A DNA stretch of 64,000 nucleotides from assembly GCF_001280435.1 (NCBI RefSeq), contig NZ_LBIP01000013.1, forward strand, positions 620,001 to 684,000, written 5' to 3'. How positions within the stretch are numbered: the stretch's first letter is position 1; every line of letters starts with the position of its first letter. Of the stretch, positions 42,829 to 54,442 are shown in pieces. The stretch comes from Mangrovimonas xylaniphaga. Lineage in GTDB: Bacteria; Bacteroidota; Bacteroidia; Flavobacteriales; Flavobacteriaceae. Under the pieces are notes generated by a model. The model made no database searches, was not told the origin of the DNA, and was given only the letters and a program-made list of their open reading frames with translations. Made by a program: the position numbers and the translations under genes.

Positions 42829-43995
42829 CTAAAAACTATTCTTTTTGTAGGCTTTATACCATCTTTCAGGAATTTTGCCTTGAGTAGCCTCCACATAATC
42901 TTCGTACATGCAAGGTAATAACGTATGCTTTTTCAATTTATTATTAACATTTGGTAAAAAAGGGATTTCAATCCACCATCTTCCAGTTTTAATACTTTTA
43001 AAAAATATCAGCTCATCACCTTCAATTAACACATTGTATTTCTGATAATTAGCATCATTTTTAAAATCATCATCCTTTACCCTGCAGTTTACACCTTCGA
43101 TGAAATACCATATCATTTGCGCAACCAACATCGCCGTTACCCCATCTTCCCTAGATGGCTTAAACTCATATATCCCAAAAGACGACACCTTATTACTGAT
43201 GCCCGCATATCTAGCTACAGCACAAATTTCTTTCCCATCCAAACCGTTTGGAGAATAGCGTTGACTTGAGCTAAGTTCTGAGGCTTTCACCGATTTTAAA
43301 TCTACACTTACTATATGCGCATCTCTCATAACCGGTTCTACCAAACTAATACTATTGGAAACTTCTCCTAATCTGTAAGCTTCAAAATAGAGCTTTTCCA
43401 TCAAGTCAATTTCCTCTTGCGAATTAAAATAGGTTTGATAGCCTACAGCAGAATAGTTGAATAGATTGAAGGGCTCTTCTAAAATGATCTTTCCAAGAAA
43501 GCTATTGTTCTTAATAGGAAGTGATGCATCGCCTAAATCAAAATTACTATCCACATTTACAATGTTGATCATAGGCGCTATGGTGTCATATGCCCTGTAA
43601 TTGGCATACGTTAAGTCTTGACTCCCTCCTAATATAATAGGTATGATTTGTTTTTCTAACAAACTACCTATAGTAGTTCGAAGAGCGAAATAAGTATCTT
43701 CAACACTTTCTCCTGGGAGAATATCCCCTAAATCGGCCATGGTAGTGTACCAATTTCCAGGGAACAGACTATACAAAGAAGTTCTAATAGAATCAAAAGC
43801 AACAATTTCCCCCATGTAATTGACATCATTTCGGTTTTCATGCACACCTATGATAGCCATCTGCACTCCTTCTAAATCTGGAAATCCGTGTTGTTTTGAG
43901 TGAACCCTAATTTTTTTTCCTAGTGCTTGTTGCGATAATAATTCGCTATGGGCTAGCACAGCATCGGATATGGGGGTCAAAAAACTAAAGCTCAT
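42829..43995 (-). CDS. arginase/formimidoylglutamase-fold protein with altered metal site
   Basis: 388 residues of the ureohydrolase (arginase/agmatinase/formimidoylglutamase) fold. Family landmarks are recognisable but changed: IILGGSQDLTY replaces GG(D)H, INIVNVDSNFDLGD replaces DAHxD, and VSVDLKSVKASE replaces the DxDxxDP metal motif. Three of the usual manganese ligands are thus missing, so hydrolase activity is doubtful. A C-terminal extension (about 330-388) ends PERWYKAYKK. The gene lies 14 bp after topA and before gldK on the same strand. It may be a structural or regulatory relative of formimidoylglutamase. Confidence 0.75.
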   Translation of the reverse strand: MSFSFLTPISDAVLAHSELLSQQALGKKIRVHSKQHGFPDLEGVQMAIIGVHENRNDVNYMGEIVAFDSIRTSLYSLFPGNWYTTMADLGDILPGESVEDTYFALRTTIGSLLEKQIIPIILGGSQDLTYANYRAYDTIAPMINIVNVDSNFDLGDASLPIKNNSFLGKIILEEPFNLFNYSAVGYQTYFNSQEEIDLMEKLYFEAYRLGEVSNSISLVEPVMRDAHIVSVDLKSVKASELSSSQRYSPNGLDGKEICAVARYAGISNKVSSFGIYEFKPSREDGVTAMLVAQMIWYFIEGVNCRVKDDDFKNDANYQKYNVLIEGDELIFFKSIKTGRWWIEIPFLPNVNNKLKKHTLLPCMYEDYVEATQGKIPERWYKAYKKNSF

Positions 43996-44009
43996 TTATG
44001 GTACTCCTA

Positions 44010-46499
44010 TTACTTCTTTTTGGTTGCCGTTTTTTTTCTAGTCGTTTTTTTCTTTGGAGCGTTCTTCTCAATGATAGCCTTGGCTTCATCCAAAGTCATT
44101 TTAGAAACGTCTTCCGTTTTGGGCAATTCAATTTTCACTTTGCCCTTTATAACATTATGCCTACCCCATCTGGCCTTCTCCACTCTAATACCTTCTTCTT
44201 TCCAGTCATGGATAAGCTTATCTTTCTCCTTTTGAATTTTATCTTCAATAAGTTCTATAATGTCTGATTGAGAAAGATTGTCCCAATCATACTTTTTATT
44301 GACATTAATAAACATATTGTTCCATTTTATATATGGTCCAAATCTACCTTTACCTTTTTGCACAGGTAAATCTTGATACATATATATAGGAGCGTCTGCC
44401 TTTTGTTTTTCCTTGATTAATACAATTGCATCTTCCAACTCTACACTCAAAGGATCCATTCCCTGCGGCAAGGATACGAAAGAATTTCCAAATTTCACAT
44501 AGGGACCGAAACGTCCGTTGTTAACTTCTATAACTTCTCCCTCAAATTCCCCTAAAGTTTTCGGCAATTGGAACAAGTCCATAGCCTCTTCAAAAGTTAT
44601 AGAACTCAACTGCTGATCTGGCGCTAAACTAGCAAATTGTGGCTTTTCTTCATCATCAACCGTCCCAATTTGTACCATAGGCCCAAATTTACCCAAGCGC
44701 ACACTTACTTGTTTTCCCGTTTTAGGATCAACTCCCAAAATACGCTCTCCAGATTCTCTTTCGGCATTTTCCTCTACATCTTTTACCTGAGGATGAAAAT
44801 CTTTATAGAAGTCCTTCATCATTTTGGACCAGTCAACTTTACCTTCGGCAATCTCATCAAAGTCCTCTTCAACTTTTGCCGTAAAGTTATAATCCAAAAT
44901 CGTCTCAAAATGATTCACCAAGAAATCGGTTACAATCATCCCAATATCGGTAGGAACTAATTTCCCTTTATCAGAACCTACTTTTTCAGTAAGCTCTTTT
45001 TCTTTTACCGCACCGTTTTGAAGTTTCAATTGACTGTAAGGACGTTCAACTCCGTCAACATTCCCCTTTTCAACATAATTTCTATTTTGAATGGTAGAAA
45101 TGGTTGGCGCATAGGTAGACGGTCTACCAATTCCCAATTCTTCCAATTGCTTCACCAAAGAAGCTTCGGTATAACGGGCTGGCGGTCTTGTATAACGTTC
45201 GGTTGCGGTTATATAATTATTAAGGAGCGTTTCATTCACCTTAAGTGCTGGCAACATTCCTTCTTGTTCAATATCTTCATCATCGGTTCCTTCCAAATAC
45301 ACTTTCAGGAATCCATCAAAAGTAATCACCTCTCCATTTGCAGTAAACACATTACTATCGGTAGACGAACTAATCTTTACATTGGTACGTTCCAATTTAG
45401 CTTCACTCATCTGGGAAGCAATGGCACGTTTCCAAATTAAATCATACAAACGATCTTGATCTCTATCTACACTAATGGAATGACGTGAAAAATCAGTAGG
45501 ACGAATGGCCTCGTGAGCTTCCTGCGCTCCCTTGGCCTTTCCTTTATAGTTTCGTGGCTGACTGTAATCTGATCCGTAAGCTGAATTAATTTCGGCTTGG
45601 GCTCCTGCTCTTGCCTCATCAGATAGATTCACACTATCCGTTCTCATATAAGTAATCAATCCAGATTCATACAGGCGCTGTGCCAAGGTCATAGTTTTAC
45701 TTACCGAAAAATACAATTTACGAGCAGCTTCCTGTTGTAGAGTAGACGTGGTAAATGGTGCTGCAGGTGATTTCTTCGCCGGCTTTTTCTCTAGATCGGC
45801 TACTTTGAACTCTGCTTTGGCATTGGCTTCCAAAAAGGCATAGGCCTCTTCTTTTGTACTGAAGTTCTTCGGAAGTTTCGCCTTGAACACTTGCCCATCC
45901 TCATTTGAAAACTCGGCATCTATTCTAAAAGACGCTTCCGCAGTAAAGTTTTGGATTTCGCGTTCGCGCTCCACAATCAACCGAACGGACACAGATTGCA
46001 CCCGTCCTGCAGAAAGCCCTCCTTTCACCTTTCTCCACAACACTGGAGATAATTCATATCCAACAATTCTATCCAACACACGACGTGCCTGTTGCGCATC
46101 TACCAAATCATAATCTATCCCTCTCGGGTTTTCAATTGCTTTTTGGATAGCCGTCTTTGTAATCTCGTGAAACACGATACGCTTGGTCTTGGCTTTATCC
46201 AATTTTAAAGTCTCAGCAAGGTGCCATGCAATCGCTTCTCCTTCACGGTCCTCATCACTTGCTAACCATATGGTTTCTGCCTTACCTGCTAAATTCTTTA
46301 GTTTTTTAACAACTTCTCTCTTATCCTTGGAAACTAGATATTTTGGCTTAAAATCTCCATCAACATCTACCCCCAATTCTTTTGAAGGCAAATCTGCAAT
46401 ATGTCCAAAACTAGACTCCACCTTAAAATCCTTTCCAAGGAATTTTTCGATGGTTTTTGCCTTCGCTGGGGACTCAACTATTACTAAATTCTTTGCCAT
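44010..46499 (-). CDS. topA: DNA topoisomerase I
   Basis: 829 residues from ATG 46499 (MAKNLVIVESPAKAKTIEKF); an upstream in-frame ATG adds 11 residues with no family match. The TOPRIM domain has VIVESPAKAKT and the acidic ASDEDREGEAIAW. The catalytic Tyr is in ESGLITYMRTDS (about 296). Several topo-C repeats follow (GRFGPYVKFGNSF, GRFGPYIKWNN) and a Lys-rich tail closes it. It relaxes negative supercoils in one-strand-at-a-time steps. The gene has its own -7 element (TACATTTG at 46526-46519) 19 bp before the start. Confidence 0.97.
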   Translation of the reverse strand: MAKNLVIVESPAKAKTIEKFLGKDFKVESSFGHIADLPSKELGVDVDGDFKPKYLVSKDKREVVKKLKNLAGKAETIWLASDEDREGEAIAWHLAETLKLDKAKTKRIVFHEITKTAIQKAIENPRGIDYDLVDAQQARRVLDRIVGYELSPVLWRKVKGGLSAGRVQSVSVRLIVEREREIQNFTAEASFRIDAEFSNEDGQVFKAKLPKNFSTKEEAYAFLEANAKAEFKVADLEKKPAKKSPAAPFTTSTLQQEAARKLYFSVSKTMTLAQRLYESGLITYMRTDSVNLSDEARAGAQAEINSAYGSDYSQPRNYKGKAKGAQEAHEAIRPTDFSRHSISVDRDQDRLYDLIWKRAIASQMSEAKLERTNVKISSSTDSNVFTANGEVITFDGFLKVYLEGTDDEDIEQEGMLPALKVNETLLNNYITATERYTRPPARYTEASLVKQLEELGIGRPSTYAPTISTIQNRNYVEKGNVDGVERPYSQLKLQNGAVKEKELTEKVGSDKGKLVPTDIGMIVTDFLVNHFETILDYNFTAKVEEDFDEIAEGKVDWSKMMKDFYKDFHPQVKDVEENAERESGERILGVDPKTGKQVSVRLGKFGPMVQIGTVDDEEKPQFASLAPDQQLSSITFEEAMDLFQLPKTLGEFEGEVIEVNNGRFGPYVKFGNSFVSLPQGMDPLSVELEDAIVLIKEKQKADAPIYMYQDLPVQKGKGRFGPYIKWNNMFINVNKKYDWDNLSQSDIIELIEDKIQKEKDKLIHDWKEEGIRVEKARWGRHNVIKGKVKIELPKTEDVSKMTLDEAKAIIEKNAPKKKTTRKKTATKKK

Positions 46500-46518
46500 T
46501 TTTCTTATTTTAAGGCTA

Positions 46519-46526
46519 CAAATGTA
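46519..46526 (-). promoter_or_regulatory. topA: -7 element of the topA promoter
   Basis: TACATTTG on the minus strand matches TAnnTTTG and lies 19 bp before the topA ATG. No good -33 TTTG is seen at the right distance. Confidence 0.5.
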
Positions 46527-46602
46527 TACCAAAAAAAATATATCCTCCTAATTTAATATTTTTTAACCCTCAGATATTGTGCAATTTTTATCGATTAACA
46601 AA

Positions 46603-46628
46603 AAAAGCCTGAAAAAATTCAGACTTTT
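46603..46628 (-). terminator. terminator of the membrane protein gene
   Basis: AAAAGCCTGAA and TTCAGACTTTT form an 11-bp stem with one mismatch over a four-base loop, 30 bp beyond the stop at 46659 on the minus strand. Confidence 0.6.
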
Positions 46629-46658
46629 ACAACTATAATTAAAATGAATAGAAATGAG

Positions 46659-47402
46659 CTATTCCAAAGGCAATTCGTAAGGTTCAAAACCAACACTGTC
46701 CTTATATATATAGTATACCGGCAAGTAAGCAAAAGATGCTGTTATCAAAAGTCCAACCCCACAAAGAACAAGCCCAATAACTTCAGCAAACAATCCCGAA
46801 ATTACAATCAAGCCAAAAGTGATAAGCCACTTCCTATTTCCCAAATCAAAACTTGACTTCACAATGTCCCCAACAGCCATTTCTGGATTAAAGGCAAAAA
46901 TCACATTCATTAAACTTATCGGCACTATAACGTATAATATAGGTAATACGCACAACATTGCAGCCAAAAGAGAAATCCCGTAACTGATCAACGCCAACTT
47001 AACCACCTTTACCAAATAAGGTTTCTTCAAATAATAGAAGTAATCATCCTTTTCCACCAAACCAAGATCCTTCGCCTTGCAAATTCGGTAAAAGGATGCC
47101 TTAAGCCCAAAAGCGATGACCATGGCAAAAAAAGCAAACAGCAACATAAACACCACAAAAGGAATCATCAAAAATGGATTTACATTATTATCCTGTAAAG
47201 CTTCCGGATTCCAAATACCCATAGCCACCATTGGCAAATACATTATAATGTAGAATGGCGCCAACATGGCAATAGTTATCAAAATCATGATAAGACCTTG
47301 TACCCAAACTTTTTTAAAAAGCTCGATACAATTACTGAAGATAGTGCCAAAATCCAATGGTTTGGCAGCATTAATTTTGGATTGAAGTTCTGAAAAAGTC
47401 AT
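46659..47402 (-). CDS. multi-pass membrane protein of unknown function
   Basis: 247 residues with about six hydrophobic segments (residues about 35-60, 80-108, 130-165, 195-220 and 222-240). A conserved-looking N-terminus (LDFGTIFSNCIELFKKVWVQG) and FDLGNRKWLITFGLIVI near the end fit a family of Bacteroidota integral membrane proteins sometimes mislabelled as carotenoid oxygenases; there is no such catalytic motif. Function unknown. It is monocistronic, divergent from miaB and ended by a hairpin. Confidence 0.75.
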   Translation of the reverse strand: MTFSELQSKINAAKPLDFGTIFSNCIELFKKVWVQGLIMILITIAMLAPFYIIMYLPMVAMGIWNPEALQDNNVNPFLMIPFVVFMLLFAFFAMVIAFGLKASFYRICKAKDLGLVEKDDYFYYLKKPYLVKVVKLALISYGISLLAAMLCVLPILYVIVPISLMNVIFAFNPEMAVGDIVKSSFDLGNRKWLITFGLIVISGLFAEVIGLVLCGVGLLITASFAYLPVYYIYKDSVGFEPYELPLE

Positions 47403-47476
47403 ATTTAATTAATTGGTTACCTGTTAAAAATAAGCCATATTATTAACATATTAAAATCAACAATAACACTGCCATC

Positions 47477-47508
47477 TTGTCATAGATTACAAATAAATCG
47501 TATCTTTG
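47477..47508 (+). promoter_or_regulatory. miaB: Bacteroidota-type promoter of miaB
   Basis: TTG at 47477-47479 and TATCTTTG at 47501-47508, 21 bp apart, match the -33/-7 consensus. The miaB start codon follows 37 bp later. Confidence 0.7.
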
Positions 47509-47544
47509 CACACTTATTGAACACGGAACGCTTCAGTATTATAT

Positions 47545-48990
47545 ATGGAAAAGATTATAGAAGAGAACAAGCAGGGCCAAAGCCTTGTTTTAGAACAAAA
47601 GGAAGGTAACCAGCGAAAACTGTTTATTGAAAGTTATGGTTGCCAAATGAATTTTAGCGACAGTGAAATTGTAGCCTCGATTCTTTCTGAAAACGGATTT
47701 AACACCACCCAAAACCTTGAAGATGCCGATTTGGTTTTGGTGAATACTTGCTCCATTAGAGACAAAGCAGAACAAACGGTTCGTAAACGTTTGGAAAAAT
47801 ATAATGCCGTAAAAAAAATCAACCCCAACATGAAAGTTGGTGTGTTGGGATGTATGGCTGAACGTTTGAAAAGTAAATTCCTAGAGGAAGAAAAAATTGT
47901 AGACCTTGTTGTAGGTCCAGATGCCTACAAAGACCTGCCTAACCTTGTTGCCGAAGTGGACGAAGGAAGGAATGCTGTAAACGTGATTCTTTCTAAAGAG
48001 GAAACCTATGGCGACATTTCTCCTGTGCGTTTAAACTCGAATGGGGTTACAGCATTTGTATCTATCACAAGAGGTTGCGACAATATGTGTACCTTCTGCG
48101 TCGTTCCTTTTACTCGTGGTCGTGAGCGCAGCCGTGACCCACAGAGTATTATGGAAGAAATCAATGATCTTTGGAGTAAAGGCTATAAAGAAGTGACCCT
48201 TTTGGGACAAAATGTAGACAGTTACCTTTGGTATGGAGGCGGACTTAAAAAAGATTTCGAAAAGGCCTCAGACATGCAAAAAGCTACGGCAGTTAACTTT
48301 GCAAACCTTTTGGAAATGTGTGCCACTGCGCTACCAAAAATGCGCTTCCGTTTTTCAACATCCAATCCTCAAGACATGACTTTGGATGTGATTGAAGCCA
48401 TGGCAAAACACAATAACATCTGTAATTACATCCACTTACCGGTTCAAAGCGGAAGTAACCGTATTTTAAAGGAAATGAACCGTCAGCATACGCGTGAGGA
48501 GTATTTTGAATTGATTGACAATATCAAAAGACTCATTCCAGACTGTGCGATTTCTCAAGATATGATTTCTGGTTTTCCTGCCGAAACTGAAGAAGATCAC
48601 CAAGACACATTGAGCTTGATGGAATATGTAAAATACGACTTCGGATTTATGTTTGCATATTCTGAAAGACCAGGTACTTTGGCAGAGCGAAAAATGGAAG
48701 ATGATGTTCCTGAAGAAACCAAAAAACGTCGTTTGGAAGAAATCATAGTACTACAACAAAAACATGCCCTGTACCGCACCGAGCAACATCTTGGTAAAGT
48801 TGAAGAAGTGTTGATTGAAAAAGAATCCAAAAGATCTGACGCTCATTGGTCTGGAAGAAACAGTCAAAATACTGTGGTGGTATTCCCTAAAGAAAATTAC
48901 AAAGTGGGTGATTTTGTTAACGTAAAAATTACTGAATGTACTTCAGCAACTTTAATAGGAGAAGCTGTAGGATATTCAGAAAATAATTAG
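47545..48990 (+). CDS. miaB: tRNA-2-methylthio-N6-isopentenyladenosine synthase MiaB
   Basis: 481 residues. The order is N-terminal UPF0004 domain ([36 protein letters not shown]; three Cys for one Fe-S cluster), radical-SAM core with [20 protein letters not shown] (CxxxCxxC for the SAM cluster), and a C-terminal TRAM domain (about 410-475). It adds the methylthio group to isopentenyladenosine 37 in tRNAs reading UNN codons. Length and motifs are normal. It is followed after 91 bp by the sigma-54 activator gene. Confidence 0.97.
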   Translation: MEKIIEENKQGQSLVLEQKEGNQRKLFIESYGCQMNFSDSEIVASILSENGFNTTQNLEDADLVLVNTCSIRDKAEQTVRKRLEKYNAVKKINPNMKVGVLGCMAERLKSKFLEEEKIVDLVVGPDAYKDLPNLVAEVDEGRNAVNVILSKEETYGDISPVRLNSNGVTAFVSITRGCDNMCTFCVVPFTRGRERSRDPQSIMEEINDLWSKGYKEVTLLGQNVDSYLWYGGGLKKDFEKASDMQKATAVNFANLLEMCATALPKMRFRFSTSNPQDMTLDVIEAMAKHNNICNYIHLPVQSGSNRILKEMNRQHTREEYFELIDNIKRLIPDCAISQDMISGFPAETEEDHQDTLSLMEYVKYDFGFMFAYSERPGTLAERKMEDDVPEETKKRRLEEIIVLQQKHALYRTEQHLGKVEEVLIEKESKRSDAHWSGRNSQNTVVVFPKENYKVGDFVNVKITECTSATLIGEAVGYSENN

Positions 48991-49081
48991 ATTATAAAAG
49001 ACAGTAGGACAAAGAAAAAGGAATCAAGAAAACCTAAAATATCTTGGTTCTTTTCTCTTAACTCTAAAATCTAACAGATAA

Positions 49082-50350
49082 ATGGAATCAGTACAAGCCA
49101 TTAAACAACGATTCGGAATCATTGGTAACGACCCAAAACTTAATCGTGCCATTGAAAAAGCCATACAGGTTGCCCCTACGGACATTTCGGTATTGGTTAC
49201 GGGAGAGAGTGGTGTTGGAAAAGAGAGTATTCCGAAAATTATCCATCAACTTTCACACAGAAAGCATGGAAAATATATTGCTGTTAACTGTGGTGCCATC
49301 CCAGAAGGGACCATTGACAGTGAATTGTTTGGGCACGAAAAAGGCGCCTTTACTGGAGCTACCCAAACCCGAAGTGGATATTTTGAAGTAGCCGATGGCG
49401 GAACCATATTTCTTGATGAAGTTGGAGAACTGCCTTTGACCACTCAGGTCCGTTTATTACGTGTTTTGGAAAATGGTGAGTTCATTAAGGTAGGATCAAG
49501 TAAGGTCCAAAAAACCAACGTGCGTATTGTGGCAGCGACCAACGTGAACATGTTCGAGGCCATCAAAAAGGAGAAATTCCGAGAGGATCTTTATTATCGT
49601 TTAAGCACGGTTGAAATTAACATTCCTCCACTTCGTGAACGAAAAGAAGATATCCATTTGTTGTTCAGAAAATTTGCCAGCGATTTTGCGCTTAAATATA
49701 AAATGCCAACCGTAAAACTTACGGACGATGCTATTGATTTATTGCAGAAATACAGATGGAATGGTAATATTCGTCAATTGAGAAACGTTGCAGAGCAAGC
49801 TTCGGTATTGGAACACAACAGGACATTAAACGCCCAAGCATTACAACATTATTTGCCAAGCGGCGGCAGCAATCTTCCTGCGGTGATCAGTACTACCAAA
49901 TCCGAAAGTGATTTTAGTAGCGAACGTGAAATTCTCTACAAAGTCCTTTTTGACATGAAAAGCGACTTGAACGATTTGAAGAAATTGACCATGGAGCTTA
50001 TGAAAAATGGCAATGTCAAAGACATTCAAAAAGACCACGAAGGTTTAATTTCCAAAATCTACGGGAATGCTTCGGCAGATGAAAATGACATAAGTGACAT
50101 TGAAGATTTAGAAGTATTGTCTATTCCTGAGAAAACCCATGAACCAATCGATATTCCAGAACCTCCAATGGACAAATACCATTTTGCAGAAGAAATTGAC
50201 GAGGAAGAAACACTGTCATTACAGGACAAGGAATTGGAATTAATAAAAAAATCACTTGAACGTCACCAAGGAAAACGTAAATTGGCTGCTGCCGAACTCG
50301 GTATTAGTGAACGTACCCTTTATCGCAAAATAAAACAATACGACCTATAA
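49082..50350 (+). CDS. sigma-54-dependent AAA+ transcriptional activator without receiver domain
   Basis: 422 residues. The AAA+ domain starts at the N-terminus: Walker [10 protein letters not shown] (about 40-48), the sigma-54-contacting GAFTGA (about 88-93), Walker [13 protein letters not shown] and the arginine-finger region. A variable linker (about 265-365) precedes a Fis-type HTH (about 378-420, [19 protein letters not shown]). No receiver or GAF domain precedes the AAA+ part, so activity may be set by another protein or constitutive. Its stop and the next gene's start overlap (TAATG), so it is translationally coupled to lptE. Confidence 0.93.
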   Translation: MESVQAIKQRFGIIGNDPKLNRAIEKAIQVAPTDISVLVTGESGVGKESIPKIIHQLSHRKHGKYIAVNCGAIPEGTIDSELFGHEKGAFTGATQTRSGYFEVADGGTIFLDEVGELPLTTQVRLLRVLENGEFIKVGSSKVQKTNVRIVAATNVNMFEAIKKEKFREDLYYRLSTVEINIPPLRERKEDIHLLFRKFASDFALKYKMPTVKLTDDAIDLLQKYRWNGNIRQLRNVAEQASVLEHNRTLNAQALQHYLPSGGSNLPAVISTTKSESDFSSEREILYKVLFDMKSDLNDLKKLTMELMKNGNVKDIQKDHEGLISKIYGNASADENDISDIEDLEVLSIPEKTHEPIDIPEPPMDKYHFAEEIDEEETLSLQDKELELIKKSLERHQGKRKLAAAELGISERTLYRKIKQYDL

Positions 50351-50859
50351 TGAGATTTTTAACCTACTTCATTTTATGTGCCCTTTCATTGGTAATGGTA
50401 TCCTGTAAAGTTTCCTATGGATTTACAGGGGCTTCAATTCCTGCTGGCACACAAACATTTCAGGTAAATTATTTCCAAAACAATGCGCCCTTGGTAGAAC
50501 CAGGGCTGGATAGAGACTTTACGCTCGCCCTTCAAGATTTAATTTTGAATCAAACCAGTTTGGACTTGGTAAACTCTGGAGGAGATTTGGTATACGAAGG
50601 AGAAATTACAGAATACCGTATTTCTCCAACTACAGCCACTTCCGACAATAAAGCAGCTCAAAACAGACTCACCATTGGTGTAAATGTGCGTTTTTATGAC
50701 AGAAACAACCCAGAAAGCGATCTTGAACAACGCTTTTCCTTCTTTTATGATTACCCCGCCGCGGCGCAACTTATAGGAAGCACAAGAGACACCGCCTTTG
50801 AAGAAATTTTTGAAAGGTTGACACAAGACATTTTTAATGCTACATTAGCTAAATGGTAA
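50350..50859 (+). CDS. lptE: LPS-assembly lipoprotein LptE
   Basis: 169 residues with a lipoprotein signal (FILCALSLVMVSC then KVSYGF). The mature part follows the Bacteroidota LptE pattern: FTGASIPAGTQTFQVNYFQN, LQDLILNQTSLDLV, GDLVYEGEITEYRI, and a terminal FERLTQDIFNATLA. LptE plugs the LptD barrel in the outer membrane to insert lipopolysaccharide. It overlaps the activator by one base and precedes a TPR-like gene and secG, the common order in Flavobacteriaceae. Confidence 0.9.
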   Translation: MRFLTYFILCALSLVMVSCKVSYGFTGASIPAGTQTFQVNYFQNNAPLVEPGLDRDFTLALQDLILNQTSLDLVNSGGDLVYEGEITEYRISPTTATSDNKAAQNRLTIGVNVRFYDRNNPESDLEQRFSFFYDYPAAAQLIGSTRDTAFEEIFERLTQDIFNATLAKW

Positions 50860-50872
50860 TTTAATTCAACCT

Positions 50873-51853
50873 ATGCAATTGCAGGATATTACATATCTAC
50901 TTCAACACCCTCAGGAATTTACTTCGGAGCAATTGAGTGACATCACGGCTGTGATTAAGGAATATCCTTATTTTCAGGCGGCACGTGCATTGCATTTAAA
51001 AGGCTTGAAACACACTGAAAGCTTTAGGTACAATCCAGAATTGAAAACTACTGCTGCCTACACCACAGACCGCAGCATCCTTTTTGATTATATCACTTCA
51101 GAAGCTTTCAACCAAAATGAGATTTCATTTCAAATAAAACAGAATTCAGAGCACATCAAGCAATTAGATGTGAATGAAGAAAATGATATTTCCATAAATA
51201 AAAGTGTCCTTATTGATGATGCTCTAAAACAGCATATCAAAGACTCCGAAAGGGTTTTGGACCCATTTTTGTTTGAAGAAAAAATTACCGAAGAGGAGGA
51301 AATCGAAGAAGTTGAAATTGCTACCGAGGAAATCGAGGAACTGCCAATTATTGCTGTAGACACTGAAAATATTGAGCAAAGCCCGGAAGACCAACTTCAG
51401 ATTGGGAAACCTTTGAATTTCGAAAAAAACGAAACCCACTCCTTTTCCGAATGGCTTAAAATAACCAGTTTTAAACCTATTGAAAGAAAACCAAATATTG
51501 TTTCTGAAAATGTAGCAATTCCAGATGTTCCAGAAGAGCCAGAGCCCAAACCAAAAGCAAGGCCTATGGACAACAAATTGGACCTAATTGATAAATTCTT
51601 GAGCAGCAACCCTAAAATTGTACCTTCCAAGGAAGTTGCACCAAGCCCGAAACTCAACCTCAACAAGGATGACAACCAAAATGACGGCTTAATGACAGAA
51701 ACTTTGGCCAGAATTTATCTAGAACAAAAAAATTATGACAAGGCTATTCAATCTTATAAAATTTTAAGTTTGAAATATCCAGAAAAAAGTGGTTTCTTTG
51801 CAGACCAAATTAAAGCAGTTAAAAAATTACAAGAAAATAATACTAAAGAATAA
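50873..51853 (+). CDS. TPR-like protein of unknown function in the lptE-secG cluster
   Basis: 326 residues, cytoplasmic. It starts with a short helical domain (DITYLLQHPQEFTSEQLSDI ... EYPYFQAARALHLKGLK), followed by a very acidic stretch (about 135-175, EEEEIEEVEIATEEIEE), a Pro/Lys-rich linker with PDVPEEPEPKPKARP, and a single TPR-like pair at the end (LARIYLEQKNYDKAIQSYKIL). The function is unknown; the gene is found next to lptE and secG in related genomes. It is 13 bp after lptE and 5 bp before secG, so the three are one transcript. Confidence 0.8.
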   Translation: MQLQDITYLLQHPQEFTSEQLSDITAVIKEYPYFQAARALHLKGLKHTESFRYNPELKTTAAYTTDRSILFDYITSEAFNQNEISFQIKQNSEHIKQLDVNEENDISINKSVLIDDALKQHIKDSERVLDPFLFEEKITEEEEIEEVEIATEEIEELPIIAVDTENIEQSPEDQLQIGKPLNFEKNETHSFSEWLKITSFKPIERKPNIVSENVAIPDVPEEPEPKPKARPMDNKLDLIDKFLSSNPKIVPSKEVAPSPKLNLNKDDNQNDGLMTETLARIYLEQKNYDKAIQSYKILSLKYPEKSGFFADQIKAVKKLQENNTKE

Positions 51854-51858
51854 GAATC

Positions 51859-52215
51859 ATGTTTACAGTTTTTTTAATACTTATTGTGCTTATCGCATTT
51901 TTGTTGATCGTAGTGATTATGGTACAAAATCCTAAAGGAGGCGGGTTATCTTCTTCTTTCGGAGGTGGAGGCACCCAACAATTGGGAGGTGTTAAAAAAA
52001 CTACCGACTTCCTAGACAAGAGTACTTGGGGATTGGCTACCGTGTTATTGGCACTTATCTTGTTATCTAATGTAGCTATTGGCGGTGGAAACGGTGCTGC
52101 AGAATCGAAAGCTTTGGACGATTCTACTGTTGAGCAACCAGTTCAAGAAACTCCTGCTGCAACAACGCCAACTACTCAAGAAAGTAATCCTGTAAGCAAC
52201 GATTCAACAAACTAA
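51859..52215 (+). CDS. secG: preprotein translocase subunit SecG
   Basis: 118 residues. Two membrane helices (FLILIVLIAFLLIVVIMVQ and WGLATVLLALILLSNVAI) flank the conserved NPKGGGLSSSFGGGGTQQ loop. A Thr/Pro/Ala-rich tail follows. SecG assists SecYE in protein export. It ends the lptE-TPR-secG transcript and is followed by a clear terminator. Confidence 0.96.
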   Translation: MFTVFLILIVLIAFLLIVVIMVQNPKGGGLSSSFGGGGTQQLGGVKKTTDFLDKSTWGLATVLLALILLSNVAIGGGNGAAESKALDDSTVEQPVQETPAATTPTTQESNPVSNDSTN

Positions 52216-52236
52216 TTGAATTTATAAATTCATTAA

Positions 52237-52266
52237 AAATGCCAACCCTTTCGGTTGGCATTTTTT
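52237..52266 (+). terminator. terminator after secG
   Basis: AAAATGCCAACC and GGTTGGCATTTT pair perfectly over a four-base loop and are followed by further T residues, 21 bp past the secG stop. Confidence 0.9.
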
Positions 52267-52362
52267 ATTACTGAAAGTTTGTCAGTCACTTTGAATTGGC
52301 ACATTTTTGGCTTCATCCAATTTCGAAAAACAAGTTTAATTAATCATAAAAATATAATACCA

Positions 52363-52638
52363 ATGGGATTAAACATTAAACCATTAGCAGACAGAGTTCT
52401 TATTGAGCCTGTAGAAGCAGAAACTAAAACAGCTTCAGGAATCATTATCCCTGATACTGCAAAGGAAAAACCCCAAAAAGGAAAAGTTATTGCTGTAGGT
52501 AACGGAACCAAAGACGAACCTATGACTGTACAAGTTGGAGAGATGGTATTGTACGGAAAATATGCCGGTACTGAGCTAAAATTGGAAGGTAAAGATTATT
52601 TGATCATGAGAGAAAGTGACATTCTTGCAATTGTCTAA
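52363..52638 (+). CDS. groES: co-chaperonin GroES
   Basis: 91 residues from ATG 52363 ([20 protein letters not shown]). A longer frame from 52255 starts in the terminator and is rejected. Family motifs are complete: [29 protein letters not shown], the mobile-loop region and [12 protein letters not shown]. It caps GroEL. No CIRCE element is visible upstream (52267-52362); the gap holds TTTTTGG and an A/T-rich leader only. It is the first gene of a two-gene operon. Confidence 0.97.
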   Translation: MGLNIKPLADRVLIEPVEAETKTASGIIIPDTAKEKPQKGKVIAVGNGTKDEPMTVQVGEMVLYGKYAGTELKLEGKDYLIMRESDILAIV

Positions 52639-52702
52639 TTCCCTTTCAAAAATACCAACAAGGCTCTCAATGAGTTTAACGTTTAAAAATATTTCAATTT
52701 AA

Positions 52703-54352
<1,650 letters not shown>

Positions 54353-54372
54353 TATCAACCTTTATTAATCAT

Positions 54373-54406
54373 AAAAAAACCGAAGCTTAATGGCTTCGGT
54401 TTTTTT
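54373..54406 (+). terminator. terminator after groEL
   Basis: ACCGAAGC and GCTTCGGT pair, extended by A and T runs, 21 bp past the groEL stop; it may also serve the convergent CapK-like gene. Confidence 0.9.
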
Positions 54407-54442
54407 ATGCTATAGCTCCCCAATCTATAATCGAAATTAAAT

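Noticed and set aside
46659-47402. Carotenoid oxygenase naming for the membrane protein
   Set aside because: No iron-binding histidines or oxygenase motifs; it is all membrane helices.
52267-52362. CIRCE (HrcA) operator before groES
   Set aside because: No TTAGCACTC-N9-GAGTGCTAA-like inverted repeat is found.
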